From contig CAPXWY010000005.1 in NCBI GenBank assembly GCA_948736885.1, positions 7,032-71,031 of the forward strand: a stretch of 64,000 nucleotides of DNA. The letters run 5' to 3'. Under the pieces are notes generated by a model. That model was not told where the DNA came from. It worked only from the letters and a program-made list of their open reading frames with translations, and ran no database searches. This stretch comes from an uncultured Alistipes sp. GTDB taxonomy: Bacteria; Bacteroidota; Bacteroidia; Bacteroidales; Rikenellaceae. Below, piece by piece: positions 18,464 to 28,421 of this stretch (its first letter is position 1; each line of letters opens with the position of its first letter). Made by a program: the position numbers and the translations under genes.

Positions 18464-18493
18464 AAAAAAGCCCCGAATCTTCCGATCCGGGGC
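18464..18493 (-). terminator. Terminator of the OmpA/TPR lipoprotein gene
   Basis: On the minus strand a GCCCCGGATC/GATTCGGGGC stem is followed by TTTTTT, 46 bases past the stop. Confidence 0.8.
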
Positions 18494-18538
18494 CCCTATG
18501 ATGCACGGGAGACTCTTTTTCAGCCCCCCCTGCAAGGT

Positions 18539-20266
18539 TTAGCGCAGAGCCTTGAGGTTTACGTCCTTGGCAGCCTTCTCAGCGAGAGCGGGGTTCTTGG
18601 CCACAGCGCTCTTGAGCTGAGCATTGGCGGTGTTGAGGTCGCCCTCCTTGGCAGCGATCACGGCGCGCAGGTAGTCGGCATCGGCCGAGTTGTCCTTGGC
18701 GATGGCTTTCTTGGCAGCGGCGAGATCGTTGTTCATAACCGAAGCAACAGCGGCGTTGTAACCCTCCAGCGTGTTGGCGGCAGCCTTGTAGTCGCCCTGA
18801 GCGGCAGCCATGGCAGCCTTAGCCTCGGCGTCGGCCGACTGAGCGTACTTCTTGGCCTCGGCGGTCCGGCCGTTGGCGAGGTTCGAGAGGAGGAGGTTCT
18901 TGTTGAGCTCCTTCGACGAATCCAGCTTGGCAGCTTTCTCGAACGACTGCAGAGCCGAAGCTTTCTGACCGGCCTTGGTCTGAGCGACACCGAGGTTGTT
19001 GTAAACGCGGGCGTCGTTGTACTTCTTGGCGGCAGCGGCGAGGATCGAAACCTGCTCGTTGGCACCGTTGGCGAGCTTGTCGGCAGCGTAGAGGTACTCC
19101 TCGACGGTCAGCGCGTCGCCGTTGCGGTAAGCGGCCATGATCTCGGCGTCGGTCTTGCCCTGGATGTCGGTGCTGTTGACGATCTGCGAACGACGCAGCT
19201 CGGGAAGGATGTCGCTCTTAAGCTCGTTGAATACCGACGACATGTTCTTGATCTCGGCCTCGCGCTGTGCGGGCGAGTTGTAGAGGCCCAGCACCTGGAG
19301 AATCAGGTTCTTGTCCTTGATGTCGGACTTCTCGACGAGCTCCTTGAAGCCTTCCCAGTCCTCGCCGTAGGCGGCAGCGTCGATGTCGAGACCCGAGTTC
19401 TTCAGCAGCTTGGCAACGACCTTCTTGCCCGACTCGCTGCGAGCCTTCGAAAGCTTGTCGTTGAACTTCTCGGGACCATCGGGCGAAGCGTAACCCTTGA
19501 CGGCGATGTTCTGCGTGGCGCGGTCGTTCTCGAGGTTCTTATCGACGTTGTTCTTGAACTCGCCGAGGTCGGCCTTACGCTCGTTCTTCTTCGTCACGAC
19601 CGACGAATTGATGGCGTAGAGCAGATCGGTCTTGTCGACAACGGTGGTCACGCGCTTGTAGTTGTTGGCCATGGGCTCCATCAGATCGCCATACTTGAGA
19701 TCCTTCTGCAGGGTGTTGAGACCGTAGGCGACCGTCAGACCGAACTCCTTGGCAAGAGCAGCCTTGGCAGCCTCGTCGCTGCCGGCCAGAACGGCAGCCT
19801 GCTCTTTGGTGGGGATGGCGCCGTCGTTGAGGTTCACCAGCGTGAACTCCTTGCAGCTACCGCTGGGGCACTTGATCTCAGCGCGGAGCTGGAGCTCGCA
19901 CTGGTCCATGCGGGGATCGTAGGGGAACTCGACGTGCTGGGTGTAGCTGCCGCCGTTGTTGTCGATCATGGCATAGTTGTCGTCGACGCTCGAACCCTGG
20001 TAGAACTTGGGCGTACCGGCAACCTCACCGCCCTCGAACACGATGACGGGAGTCACCTTGACAACGGCCTTCTTGTTGAAGTAATCCTCGGGGAAAGTGA
20101 CGGTGATGTCGGCGGCAACGATGCCGTTGTTCAACGTCAGAACCTCGGGATTGACGGTCAGGTTCACCTCGTCGCGGTTCTTGGCCATCTTCTTGAAGCA
20201 GTTGCAGCTCGAGAATGCCAATGCGGCAGCAACGAGCACGATGCTCAATTTCATTACGTTTTTCAT
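18539..20266 (-). CDS. OmpA-like, TPR-containing outer-membrane lipoprotein
   Basis: 575 residues with a lipoprotein signal peptide; the lipobox FSSC puts the acylated Cys at 21. An N-terminal beta-rich region is followed by an OmpA-like stretch (NIAVKGYASPDGPEKFNDKLSKAR), which in this family binds peptidoglycan. The C-terminal third is alanine-rich with tetratricopeptide-like helices (YNNLGVAQTKAGQKASALQSFEKA). The start at 20264-20266 is chosen because it gives the signal peptide; upstream codons do not. It has a consensus promoter and its own terminator. Codon use (strong GCC/GAG/CTG preference) suggests high expression. It probably links the outer membrane to the cell wall. A precise name is not justified. 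Confidence 0.8.
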   Translation of the reverse strand: MKNVMKLSIVLVAAALAFSSCNCFKKMAKNRDEVNLTVNPEVLTLNNGIVAADITVTFPEDYFNKKAVVKVTPVIVFEGGEVAGTPKFYQGSSVDDNYAMIDNNGGSYTQHVEFPYDPRMDQCELQLRAEIKCPSGSCKEFTLVNLNDGAIPTKEQAAVLAGSDEAAKAALAKEFGLTVAYGLNTLQKDLKYGDLMEPMANNYKRVTTVVDKTDLLYAINSSVVTKKNERKADLGEFKNNVDKNLENDRATQNIAVKGYASPDGPEKFNDKLSKARSESGKKVVAKLLKNSGLDIDAAAYGEDWEGFKELVEKSDIKDKNLILQVLGLYNSPAQREAEIKNMSSVFNELKSDILPELRRSQIVNSTDIQGKTDAEIMAAYRNGDALTVEEYLYAADKLANGANEQVSILAAAAKKYNDARVYNNLGVAQTKAGQKASALQSFEKAAKLDSSKELNKNLLLSNLANGRTAEAKKYAQSADAEAKAAMAAAQGDYKAAANTLEGYNAAVASVMNNDLAAAKKAIAKDNSADADYLRAVIAAKEGDLNTANAQLKSAVAKNPALAEKAAKDVNLKALR

Positions 20267-20392
20267 GGTCTTGCTTTTAAAAGTGTTTATTTTGTTTGCC
20301 TCTTGTTCCTTGGTTGCCTTGCCGGACGCTTCCCTGCCCGCTCCGGTTGCCCGGACTTCCGCGAGAGGTCGTACAGAGAGAGCCCAACAGCG

Positions 20393-20423
20393 CAAATGTA
20401 GAAAACTTTCGCTGAACGTGCAA
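20393..20423 (-). promoter_or_regulatory. Consensus promoter of the OmpA/TPR lipoprotein gene
   Basis: On the minus strand TTG (20421-20423), exactly 20 bases, then TACATTTG (20393-20400). The leader would be about 120 bases. Confidence 0.8.
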
Positions 20424-20609
20424 TACTTCAGGCAGAAATTGTTCATTGTCATGCTGGTTTTCTCGCCTCGGCAAAGCCCGCACCCTTCGCACCCCCGGCA
20501 AACCCTTCGCCAAGCTCGGGGAACACCCGGGAGCCGCTCGGCCGCCGACTCTGCTCTCGGTTCAAGAAAACCTCGGACAGCTTCCGTCCGAAACGTTGCG
20601 GCGACCGCT
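20424..20609. other. Interval between pnp and the lipoprotein promoter
   Basis: No gene is seen. TCGGAC...GTCCGA near 20573-20591 could form a small hairpin after pnp, without a U-run. Confidence 0.35.
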
Positions 20610-22823
20610 CTATTCGTCGCGGTCCGAACGTTCGCGGCGCTCACGGCGCTCGGGACGCGGACGGCGCTCGCGCTCAACATAACCTTCGGGCTTGGGCAGC
20701 AGCACCTTGCGCGAAAGTTTGAGCTTGCCGGTCTTGGCATCGACACCGATAAGTTTCACATCGATCTCGTCGCCCTCCTTGAGACCCGTTTCGTCCATGG
20801 TCTCGAAGCGCTTGTAGTCGATCTCCGAGATGTGGAGCAGGGCATCCTTGCCGGGCATGATCTCGACGAAGGCGCCGAAGGCCACGATCGAACGGATCTT
20901 GCCATGGTAGGTCTCGCCCACCTCGGGCACGGCGACGATCGCCTTGATGCGGGACAGGGCGCCGTCCAAAGCGGCCTTGTCGACGCCGAAGATGTCGACG
21001 ATACCCTTCTGGTCCACCTCGGTGATGGTGATGGTCGTACCGGTGGTCTTCTGGATGTCCTGGATCACCTTGCCGCCCGGGCCGATGACGGCACCGATCA
21101 TATCCTGCGGGATGGTGATCTGGACGATGCGCGGCACGAACGGACGGTAGTCGGCGCGCGGCTCGGCGATGCACTCGGTGAGCTTGCCGAGGATGTGCAT
21201 GCGGCCCTTGCGTGCCTGCTCCAGAGCGGCGGCGAGCACCTCGTAGGAGAGGCCGTCGACCTTGATGTCCATCTGCGTGGCGGTGATACCGTCGGCGGTA
21301 CCCGTCACCTTGAAGTCCATGTCGCCCAGGTGGTCCTCATCGCCCAGGATGTCCGACAGCACGGCCCACTTGCCCGTGGCCGAATCGGAGATCAGCCCCA
21401 TGGCGATGCCCGACACGGGCTTCTTGAGCTTCACGCCGGCATCCATCAGCGCCAGCGTACCGGCGCAGACCGTGGCCATCGACGACGAACCGTTCGACTC
21501 CAGGATGTCCGACACCACGCGCACGGCGTAGGGGTTCTCCTCGCCCAGCGGAATCATGGGCTTCAGCGCACGCCATGCGAGGTGGCCGTGGCCGATCTCG
21601 CGACGGCTCAGACCGCGTGCGGCCTTGGCTTCGCCGGTGGAGAAGGGCGGGAAGTTGTAGTGGAGCACGAACTGCTCGGTGCCCTGTACCAACACTTCGT
21701 CCTTGACCTTCTCATCAAGTTTCGTACCGAGCGTAACGGTCGTGAGCGACTGCGTTTCGCCGCGGGTGAAGATGGCCGAACCGTGGGCGGCGGGCAGGTA
21801 GCCCACTTCGCACCAGATGGGGCGGATTTCGTCCGTGCGGCGGCCGTCGAGACGCTTGCCCTCGTCGAGGATCATGTTGCGCATGGCCTTCTTCTGCACG
21901 TCGTCGTGGAAGTACTTGTGGATCAGCGGAGCCTTCTCCACGAGCTCCTCCTCGGTGTAGCGCGAGGCGAATTCGGCCTCCAGCGCATCGAACATGTCGC
22001 TGCGCTCGTGCTTCATGGTGCCGCTCGTAGCGATGGCGTAGGCCTTGTCGTAGAGTTCGCGGATGATGGTCTGGCGCAGCTCCTCGTCGTTGACCTCGTG
22101 GCAATAGGTGCGTTTCACGTCCTTGCCCAGCTCCTTCGAGAGTTCGATCTGTACGGCGCAGTGCTTCTTGATCTCCTCGTGGGCGAACTTGATGGCGCCG
22201 AGCATCACTTCCTCGGAAACCTCCTTCATCTCGCCCTCGACCATCAGGATGTTGTCGATCGTACCGCCGACCATGATGTCGAGATCGCACTCGGCCATCT
22301 CCGAGAAACCGGGGTTGATGGCATACCGGCCGTTCTTGCGGACGACGCGGACCTCCGAAATGGGACCGCCGAACGGAATGTCCGACACGGCCAGGGCGGC
22401 CGAAGCGGCCAGACCGGCCAGAGCGTCGGGCTGGATGTCCTTGTCGGCCGAAATGAGGTTCACCGTGACGTAGACCTCGGCATGGTAATCCGAGGGGAAC
22501 AGCGGACGCAGCGCGCGGTCGATCAGACGCGCCGTGAGCACCTCCGAGTCGTTGGCCTTGCCTTCGCGCTTCATGAAACCGCCAGGATAACGGCCGCAGG
22601 AGGCGTATTTCTCCTTGTATTCTACCTGCAAGGGCATGAAATCGGTGTCGGGTTTGGCGTCTTTGGCCGCAACGACGGTACCGAGCAGCATGGTGTTGCC
22701 CATCTTGACAACGACCGAGCCGTCGGCCTGCTTGGCCAGTTTGCCCGTTTCGATCTCGATCTCGCGGCCGTCGGCCAGCGTGATGATCTTACGGACTGCA
22801 TTGTACAGCTTCTTCTCTTCCAT
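20610..22823 (-). CDS. pnp: Polynucleotide phosphorylase
   Basis: A 737-residue exoribonuclease that degrades RNA 3' to 5' with phosphate. Two RNase PH-like cores flank an all-alpha domain, followed by a KH domain ([19 protein letters not shown]) and an S1 domain ([28 protein letters not shown]). The last 20 or so residues are almost only Arg, Glu and Pro (a charged tail after EGYVERERR). That could be a protein or RNA docking site. It lies downstream of rpsO, the classic rpsO-pnp order, with 313 bases between, including a possible terminator. Confidence 0.96.
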   Translation of the reverse strand: MEEKKLYNAVRKIITLADGREIEIETGKLAKQADGSVVVKMGNTMLLGTVVAAKDAKPDTDFMPLQVEYKEKYASCGRYPGGFMKREGKANDSEVLTARLIDRALRPLFPSDYHAEVYVTVNLISADKDIQPDALAGLAASAALAVSDIPFGGPISEVRVVRKNGRYAINPGFSEMAECDLDIMVGGTIDNILMVEGEMKEVSEEVMLGAIKFAHEEIKKHCAVQIELSKELGKDVKRTYCHEVNDEELRQTIIRELYDKAYAIATSGTMKHERSDMFDALEAEFASRYTEEELVEKAPLIHKYFHDDVQKKAMRNMILDEGKRLDGRRTDEIRPIWCEVGYLPAAHGSAIFTRGETQSLTTVTLGTKLDEKVKDEVLVQGTEQFVLHYNFPPFSTGEAKAARGLSRREIGHGHLAWRALKPMIPLGEENPYAVRVVSDILESNGSSSMATVCAGTLALMDAGVKLKKPVSGIAMGLISDSATGKWAVLSDILGDEDHLGDMDFKVTGTADGITATQMDIKVDGLSYEVLAAALEQARKGRMHILGKLTECIAEPRADYRPFVPRIVQITIPQDMIGAVIGPGGKVIQDIQKTTGTTITITEVDQKGIVDIFGVDKAALDGALSRIKAIVAVPEVGETYHGKIRSIVAFGAFVEIMPGKDALLHISEIDYKRFETMDETGLKEGDEIDVKLIGVDAKTGKLKLSRKVLLPKPEGYVERERRPRPERRERRERSDRDE

Positions 22824-23136
22824 AAAAAATATTAACCTGTTGTTGTGTAATCTTGAAATGCTTCGAACGGATTCACGATTCTATCATCCCGCCCGGCCGT
22901 CCTCCCGCCCTTGTCGGAATCGGAAACGTCCTGCCGCGGCTTCATCTTCGGCTGCTGCCGGAGTCGCATTTGGCGCAAGCCGGCCGAAGAGGCAACGCCC
23001 GGAGCGGCGGGGTTCGCTGCCGGCCGGCCGAAAAAAAACGGGGCTCCGGACCGCGGACCGTGAATCTCTGATCGGTTTCACTACGAAAATGAAGGCAACC
23101 CCTCGCGGGAATTGCCCTCATTTCTTCCCCAGCGGA
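22824..23136. other. rpsO-pnp spacer
   Basis: No gene. A hairpin after rpsO is listed separately; the middle 150 bases are GC-rich without a recognised motif. Confidence 0.4.
23085..23116 (-). terminator. Possible terminator or processing hairpin after rpsO
   Basis: On the minus strand GGCAATTCCC/GGGGTTGCC pairs (with a bulge) and is followed by TTCATTTTC. In other bacteria this spacer holds the RNase III site that controls pnp, so processing is an alternative. Confidence 0.5.
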
Positions 23137-23409
23137 CTACTTGCGGAGGTTGAGCGTCTTGACGATGGCGCGGTAGCGCTCGATGTCGACCTCCTTGAGG
23201 TACTCCAGCAACTGGCGGCGCTTACCTACCAGGCGCAGCAGTGCGCGCTGGGTGCCGAAGTCGTGCTTGTTGCTCTTGAGGTGGTTCGTAAGGTGGCTGA
23301 TACGGTACGAGAACAGCGCGATCTGGCTCTCGGGAGAACCCGTGTCGGTGTTGGACTTGCCGTACTGGCCGAAAAGCTCCTGCTTTTTCTCTGCTGTTAA
23401 ATAAGCCAT
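23137..23409 (-). CDS. rpsO: 30S ribosomal protein S15
   Basis: A 90-residue primary 16S rRNA-binding protein of the small subunit platform. The conserved core is intact: DTGSPESQIALFSYRISHLT, then HLKSNKHDFGTQRAL and VGKRRQLLEYL. Length and start (MAYLTAEKKQELF) are normal. A -7 promoter (TACCTTTG) lies 72 bases upstream and pnp follows, as in many bacteria. Confidence 0.97.
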   Translation of the reverse strand: MAYLTAEKKQELFGQYGKSNTDTGSPESQIALFSYRISHLTNHLKSNKHDFGTQRALLRLVGKRRQLLEYLKEVDIERYRAIVKTLNLRK

Positions 23410-23480
23410 TTGTAATTGATTTATTCAAGTTCCACTCTACGACGCATCCTCCTTACTGCGAATAACGCCAGAGCGTTCTG

Positions 23481-23488
23481 CAAAGGTA
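23481..23488 (-). promoter_or_regulatory. Promoter of rpsO (-7 element)
   Basis: TACCTTTG on the minus strand matches TAnnTTTG. It leaves a leader of about 70 bases, long enough for S15 autoregulation, though no known motif is evident. Confidence 0.6.
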
Positions 23489-23573
23489 CGAATAAATTCA
23501 CAATTCATGATTCACAACACACAATTATTTTCATTTTCGGGCGGAAATAACGGGAAGTTCTAAGAGAAAATCG

Positions 23574-23581
23574 TATTTTTG
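23574..23581 (+). promoter_or_regulatory. Promoter of apbE (-7 element)
   Basis: TATTTTTG matches TAnnTTTG. It overlaps an upstream in-frame ATG (23579) and so supports the later start at 23603. Confidence 0.6.
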
Positions 23582-23602
23582 CACGACAAAAGTGCGAATT
23601 TT

Positions 23603-24610
23603 ATGCTGAAATGGTGCATGATCGCCGCCGCGGTTCTCGGAACGGCGACGGCTTGTACGCCCCGCAAAGTCTCCTATACGACGCTCGACGGCACGATGCT
23701 GGGCACGACGCTACACGTCATCGCCGACGTGCGCGGCATCGGGCCGCAGGAGCTCCGCGACTCGGTCATGGCCCTGGACCGCGAGGCCAAGGCGTCGATG
23801 TCCATTTTCGACGAGACCTCGCTGCTGAGCCGTCTGAACCGCAACGAGACCGACAGCGTCGACCGCCACATCGCCCGCTGCCTGGCGCTGGCCGACAGCA
23901 TCGGCGCGCTGAGCGGCGGCCGCTACGACGTGACGGTCAAACCGCTGGTCGAAGCGTGGGGATTCGCCGGCAAGGAACGCACGGACGAACCGAACGTGGA
24001 CTCGCTGCTGGAGTTCGTGGGCCGCGAAAAGGTCGCGATACGCAGCGGACGGCTGGTGAAAAGCGACCCGCGCGTGCAGCTCGACTTCAACTCGGTGGCC
24101 AAAGGCTACACGGTCGACCTGCTGGCCGATCTGGTCGAGCGGGCCGGAGCGCGCAACTACATCGTCGACATCGGCGGCGAGGTGCGCTGCAAAGGCGTCA
24201 ACCCCCGCGGCGATGCGTGGCGGATCGGGGTCGAAACCCCGTTCGACGGCAACATGACCGAAGGACAATATCTCCAGAAACGCCTGCAGACGACCGACTG
24301 CGGCGTGGCCACCTCGGGCAACTACCGCCGCTACTACCTCGACGGGCAGGGCCGCAAGGTGGCCCACACGATCGACCCGCGCACGGGCCGCAGCGCCTTG
24401 TCGCGCCTGCTGTCGGTGACCGTGGCGGCCCCCACCTGCGCCGAGGCCGACGCCCTGGGCACGATGTTCCTCGCCATGGGCGCCGACGAAGCCCTGCGGA
24501 CCGCCGAGCGGATGCCCGGCCTGCGGGTCTATTTCATCCTGGCCGCCGAAGAGGGCGACGATTACGAAGAGTATGTTTCGCCTGCCATGCAGGCGTCGAT
24601 AATGAAGTGA
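23603..24610 (+). CDS. apbE: FAD:protein FMN transferase (ApbE), lipoprotein
   Basis: A 335-residue flavin transferase that attaches FMN to threonine in target proteins such as NqrB/NqrC and RnfG/RnfD. The signal peptide ends in a lipobox (TATAC), so it is anchored on the periplasmic side. Family motifs visible are TMLGTTLHV, LDFNSVAKGYTVD, the YIVDIGGEV core and HTIDPRTG, which carries the Mg-binding aspartate. The start at 23603 is chosen because the -7 element overlaps the earlier ATG and because it gives a proper signal peptide. The lipid kinase gene follows after 6 bases, so both are co-transcribed. Confidence 0.93.
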   Translation: MLKWCMIAAAVLGTATACTPRKVSYTTLDGTMLGTTLHVIADVRGIGPQELRDSVMALDREAKASMSIFDETSLLSRLNRNETDSVDRHIARCLALADSIGALSGGRYDVTVKPLVEAWGFAGKERTDEPNVDSLLEFVGREKVAIRSGRLVKSDPRVQLDFNSVAKGYTVDLLADLVERAGARNYIVDIGGEVRCKGVNPRGDAWRIGVETPFDGNMTEGQYLQKRLQTTDCGVATSGNYRRYYLDGQGRKVAHTIDPRTGRSALSRLLSVTVAAPTCAEADALGTMFLAMGADEALRTAERMPGLRVYFILAAEEGDDYEEYVSPAMQASIMK

Positions 24611-24616
24611 CGACCC

Positions 24617-25534
24617 ATGAAACGAGCCGTTTTTCTCTACAATGCCCAGTCCGGCAAAGGACGCATCAAGCGCAACGTCGAACGGATCTGCGACATCTTC
24701 CGCGAAGCGGAGTACGACCTGGAGCCCGTGCCCATCGATTTCGACGCCAACCCTTTCGACGGCCGCGAAGAGATCGGGCTAATGGTGGTGGCGGGCGGCG
24801 ACGGCACGGTCAACTTTGCGGTCAACGCCATGAAACAGAAAGGACTGGACATCCCGATCGGCATCATTCCGGCCGGCACGGCCAACGACTTCGCCCGGGC
24901 GCTCGGCATGTCGGACAAACCGCTCGAAGCGGCCCGGCAGATCGCATTCGGAAGCATCGACCGCGTCGACTGCGGCCGCGTGAACGGCCAGTATTTCGTC
25001 AACGTGCTTTCGTTCGGCATCTTCACCACCACCTCGCAGCACACCTCCAACACGAGCAAGCACCTGATCGGCAAGCTGGCCTATCTGATCGAGGGCGCCA
25101 AGGAGTTCCGCTCGCTGCATGCCGTGCCGCTCGAAGTGGTGGCCGACAGCCAGGCGTTCGACCTCGATTCGCTGATGGTGCTGGTCTTCAACGGTGAAAC
25201 GGCCGGCGGCTTCCGCCTGGCGCGCCGCGCCTCGATCAAGGACGGGCTCTTCGACTGCCTGATGCTCGAAAAGAAGAACTTCTTCCGCTCCACGATGGCC
25301 ATGTGGCGCTATCTGCTGGGCGGCAGTCCCCGGATCATCCGCCAGTTGCAGGTGCGCGAACTCGACATCCGCTCGACGCTCAACGAACCCACCGACGTCG
25401 ACGGACAGAAAGGCGCCGAATTCCCGCTGCACATCGAGTGTCTGCCCGGCGGACTGCAGGTAATGTGCGAACGGGAAAATGCGCAAGGCACCATGCCGAA
25501 CCCACAATTTCCCGACGAGCCGGCCAACCTTTAG
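24617..25534 (+). CDS. Diacylglycerol/lipid kinase family protein (YegS/BmrU type)
   Basis: 305 residues with the catalytic VAGGDGTVN motif (58-66) and the GIIPAGTANDFARALG nucleotide loop. A C-terminal beta-rich domain contains VFNGETAGGF and the DVDGQKG turn. The family phosphorylates lipid hydroxyls such as diacylglycerol or sphingoid-like bases with ATP. In an organism with sulfonolipids the acceptor may be unusual, but the sequence does not say. It starts 6 bases after apbE. An AraC regulator gene follows 66 bases later on the same strand. Confidence 0.88.
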   Translation: MKRAVFLYNAQSGKGRIKRNVERICDIFREAEYDLEPVPIDFDANPFDGREEIGLMVVAGGDGTVNFAVNAMKQKGLDIPIGIIPAGTANDFARALGMSDKPLEAARQIAFGSIDRVDCGRVNGQYFVNVLSFGIFTTTSQHTSNTSKHLIGKLAYLIEGAKEFRSLHAVPLEVVADSQAFDLDSLMVLVFNGETAGGFRLARRASIKDGLFDCLMLEKKNFFRSTMAMWRYLLGGSPRIIRQLQVRELDIRSTLNEPTDVDGQKGAEFPLHIECLPGGLQVMCERENAQGTMPNPQFPDEPANL

Positions 25535-25600
25535 ACCGTCCGCCGGCAACCCGGCCGGCAGCGACCGAAACTTCGGAAACCCGTTCAAGAATTGCGGATC

Positions 25601-26509
25601 ATGAATCCAACCAAAAACAAACAAGTCCCGGGCGCGAACCTCAAGAAGGTGTCGATCTCGCGCATCAAACAGGAGATGGGCGACGTCTCCTACCTCTCCG
25701 ACGATCTGGTCATCACGTCGCTCGACGCCCGGCACAACACCACGGCCGAATACCCTGTGGCCATCGACGGATTCTCGGTCATCATCATGATCGCGGGCGA
25801 AGCCGTCGTCTCCATCGACATGAAGGAGCACCAGGTGCGCACCAACGACATCGTCTTCTTCAACTCGGGCAGCATCATCCGCACGGTCGGAAGCTCGGAC
25901 AACGCCGCGGCGTTCGTGCTGACCTTCTCGGAATCGTTCATCAACGAAGTGCAGATCGACCTCTCGGCCTCGCTGCCGGTCTACATGCGTTTCGGCCGCT
26001 CCCCCGTGCTGCAGGCCTCGGCGCAGGACGTGGCCGAGATACGCCAGCTTTTCCAGGTTGTCAAAACCATGCTGCAGAGCGACAAGGAGCGCTACCGACA
26101 CGAAATCATCCGCTCGCTCTTCACCACGGCCTTCTACCTGATCATCGAAATCAACCAGCGCGAAACGCACACCGAACAGAAGCGCGGACGCAGCGAAGTG
26201 CTCTTCAGCGAATTCACCAAACTGCTGGAACAATACAGCAAGTCGCAGCGCAACGTGGGGTTCTACGCCCGCCAGCTCAACATCACGCCCAAATACCTCT
26301 CGTCGGCCGTCAAGGAGGTGAGCGGCAAGACGGCGGCGCGCTGGATCGACGAATCGGTGATCCTCGAAGCCAAGGCCCTGCTCAAATACTCGGGCATGAG
26401 CATCCAGGAGATCGCCTACCGCCTCAACTTCTCCACGCAGTCGTTCTTCGGCAAATATTTCAAGCAGCACACCGGCACCTCGCCCTCGCGCTACAAGAGA
26501 AAGGGATAG
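25601..26509 (+). CDS. AraC family transcriptional regulator
   Basis: 302 residues. The N-terminal half resembles a cupin-type sensor (YPVAIDGFSVIIMIAGEAVV and FFNSGSIIRTV). The C-terminal 100 residues form the double helix-turn-helix DNA-binding domain: YARQLNITPKYLSSAVKEVSG, then IQEIAYRLNFSTQSFFGKYFKQHTGTSPSRYR/K. The ATG at 25601 is preferred to an in-frame TTG nine bases earlier. The ligand and targets are unknown; it follows a lipid kinase gene and no obvious sugar operon adjoins it. The gap after it is long, so it probably ends its transcription unit. Confidence 0.92.
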   Translation: MNPTKNKQVPGANLKKVSISRIKQEMGDVSYLSDDLVITSLDARHNTTAEYPVAIDGFSVIIMIAGEAVVSIDMKEHQVRTNDIVFFNSGSIIRTVGSSDNAAAFVLTFSESFINEVQIDLSASLPVYMRFGRSPVLQASAQDVAEIRQLFQVVKTMLQSDKERYRHEIIRSLFTTAFYLIIEINQRETHTEQKRGRSEVLFSEFTKLLEQYSKSQRNVGFYARQLNITPKYLSSAVKEVSGKTAARWIDESVILEAKALLKYSGMSIQEIAYRLNFSTQSFFGKYFKQHTGTSPSRYKRKG

Positions 26510-27029
26510 GCGGGCTTATTTTGCAATCCTCGGCTATGCGCTCATTCAAGACGCTGTCGAAGTCAACCCCCGCCGGAATCAGCAGCGTAAAAAAGCACAA
26601 CCCCGTCGCTCGGGCGGGCCGAAGCCTTCCCCACTGGAAACCCGCAACCGTCCGGCTGGCACCGGGCATGCCCCGCAGGCTGCCGCCCGAATTTCCGAAA
26701 ACCCATCACAGCAAGGAGACCGCCAACCCGTTTCGTCCTCGCAAGGAGCACAATGCAGCCAGGAGTCCGTATTTACCTATTATACAGATTTTTCGGTTCG
26801 CTCGATACGACATTTGCCGCCGGCATCCGTATTCCCTCCCGGGCTGGGGGGGGGTGAAAGGGAGTTGAAGGTCGGAACCGGCAACGGAGAAGAGTGGAAG
26901 TTATAAGCCCGGCCCCGGACGCCGGAACTTTTCGATGCAAAATGACACGCGGATTCCGATATTCGGGCGCTTTTTTTGCAGTCGGCAAAGAAAATTGAGG
27001 CCGTTGGCCTGCCGAACCGATTTTTTGTG
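26510..27029. other. Gene-free interval before deoC with a G9 tract
   Basis: No gene is supported. A run of nine G lies at 26846-26854, downstream of a CTCCCGGG. The final 90 bases are AT-richer and contain the deoC promoter. I see no terminator for the AraC gene. Confidence 0.45.
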
Positions 27030-27037
27030 TATTTTTG
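27030..27037 (+). promoter_or_regulatory. Promoter of deoC (-7 element)
   Basis: TATTTTTG matches TAnnTTTG and lies 16 bases before the start codon. A TTG occurs 23 bases upstream, slightly far. Confidence 0.6.
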
Positions 27038-27053
27038 TAAAAACAACCATACC

Positions 27054-27932
27054 ATGGAGTACGCAAACCAACTCAACGAATACGCTCCCGCATGGAGCGC
27101 CGCCGAAGTCGACGAACGCGTCGCCCGGATGCGCAAACTCGCCGAGCGCAACCACAACGTCGAAGTCTACAAATTCTGCTACTCGGCCATCGACCTCACG
27201 ACCCTGTCGTGCAACGACTCCGTCGCATCGGTGACGGAGTTCGCCCGCAAGGCGGCCGAATTCTACCAGAAATACCCCGCCGTCCCCAACGTGGCGTCGA
27301 TCTGCATCTACCCCTCGTTCGTCGAGACGGTGGGCCTGGCCGTCGACGGCACGCCCATGCGCATCACGTCGGTGGCCGGAGGATTCCCCGCCGCGCAGAC
27401 CTTCCTGGAGGTCAAGGCGCTGGAGGTGGCCATGGCCATCGAGAACGGCGCCGACGAAGTGGACATCGTGCTCAACGTGGGACGCATGCTCACGGGCGAA
27501 TACGACGAAGCCGCCAACGAAGTGGAGGTGATCCGTTCGGAGATGGACCGCGACGTGGTGCTGAAGGTCATCATCGAATCGGGTGCGCTCAAGACTCCCG
27601 AGCTCATCCGCAAGGCTTCGCTGCTCTCGATGCTCGCGGGCGCCGACTTCATCAAGACCTCGACCGGCAAGATCGACGTGGCGGCCACGCCCGAAGCCGC
27701 CGTGGTGATGTGCGAGGCCATCCGCGACTACTACAAGAAAACCGGCCGCAAGGTGGGCTTCAAGGCCGCCGGCGGTGTCCGTACGGCCGAAGATGCCGCC
27801 CTCTACTACACCATCGTCGAAGAAATCCTGGGCAAGGAGTGGCTCACCGTCGACCTCTTCCGCATCGGCGCTTCGTCGGCCGCCAACAACATCCTCTCGG
27901 CCATCGAAGGCAAGGAAGTGAAATACTATTAG
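27054..27932 (+). CDS. deoC: Deoxyribose-phosphate aldolase
   Basis: A 292-residue class I aldolase that splits 2-deoxyribose-5-phosphate into acetaldehyde and glyceraldehyde-3-phosphate in deoxynucleoside catabolism. The Schiff-base lysine is Lys201 in ADFIKTSTGK. Other family residues are in EVDIVLNVG and the GFKAAGGVRT phosphate loop. The start is the first ATG after the promoter; the frame upstream has no plausible start. Length matches the longer DeoC form common in Bacteroidetes. It stands alone, with a strong terminator. Confidence 0.95.
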   Translation: MEYANQLNEYAPAWSAAEVDERVARMRKLAERNHNVEVYKFCYSAIDLTTLSCNDSVASVTEFARKAAEFYQKYPAVPNVASICIYPSFVETVGLAVDGTPMRITSVAGGFPAAQTFLEVKALEVAMAIENGADEVDIVLNVGRMLTGEYDEAANEVEVIRSEMDRDVVLKVIIESGALKTPELIRKASLLSMLAGADFIKTSTGKIDVAATPEAAVVMCEAIRDYYKKTGRKVGFKAAGGVRTAEDAALYYTIVEEILGKEWLTVDLFRIGASSAANNILSAIEGKEVKYY

Positions 27933-27960
27933 ACGGTTGCCCGGCGGGCTGCCGCCAACA

Positions 27961-27999
27961 GTAAAACGCTCTTCGGAAAATTCCGAAGATCGTTTTACT
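27961..27999 (+). terminator. Terminator of deoC
   Basis: GTAAAACG..CTTCGGAA / TTCCGAAG..CGTTTTAC forms a two-segment stem with an interior loop; the 3' arm contains TTTT. The palindrome works on both strands. Confidence 0.75.
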
Positions 28000-28421
28000 A
28001 TAAAATACTACGATTATATACCTTGTTGTACCAACGATGCTGTAAATTCGTTTCTTTCGGATTTCCGTCAGAATCCCCTGCCTGAGACGGGGCTTGGGGG
28101 TGGGTCGGAACTTGAATCCGCGGCCATAGCCGCGAGTTGCGGCGGTCGGATTCAGGATGCCGGTCCAAAGACGCCGGTACACCAAAGTATATAGATGGGT
28201 AAAAATAGGTCTGCCGACTGCGGGCGGACCTGCGAAGCGACCCTTTGCAAGGCCGTACCGGTTCCGGCAGGGAGACAACACCGCCCGGCACGAGTCGCTT
28301 ACGAAATGGGGTACCCGTCGGGCTATGTTTCACGGCATGGAGGATCGCCCCGACTCCGGCCGCTCCGAAAGAAGCTGTCCGGAAGCGTCCCGGTCCGGAT
28401 CAAGCCCGAATCAAGCCCGGA
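28000..28421. other. Interval between deoC and the small membrane protein gene
   Basis: No gene. CCGCGGCCATAGCCGCG near 28119-28135 can fold into a small GC-rich hairpin. Nothing else is recognised. Confidence 0.4.

Noticed and set aside
18539..20746. A longer form of the OmpA/TPR lipoprotein starting at 20746
   Set aside because: The extension lies upstream of the consensus promoter at 20393-20423 and would destroy the lipoprotein signal peptide beginning at 20266.
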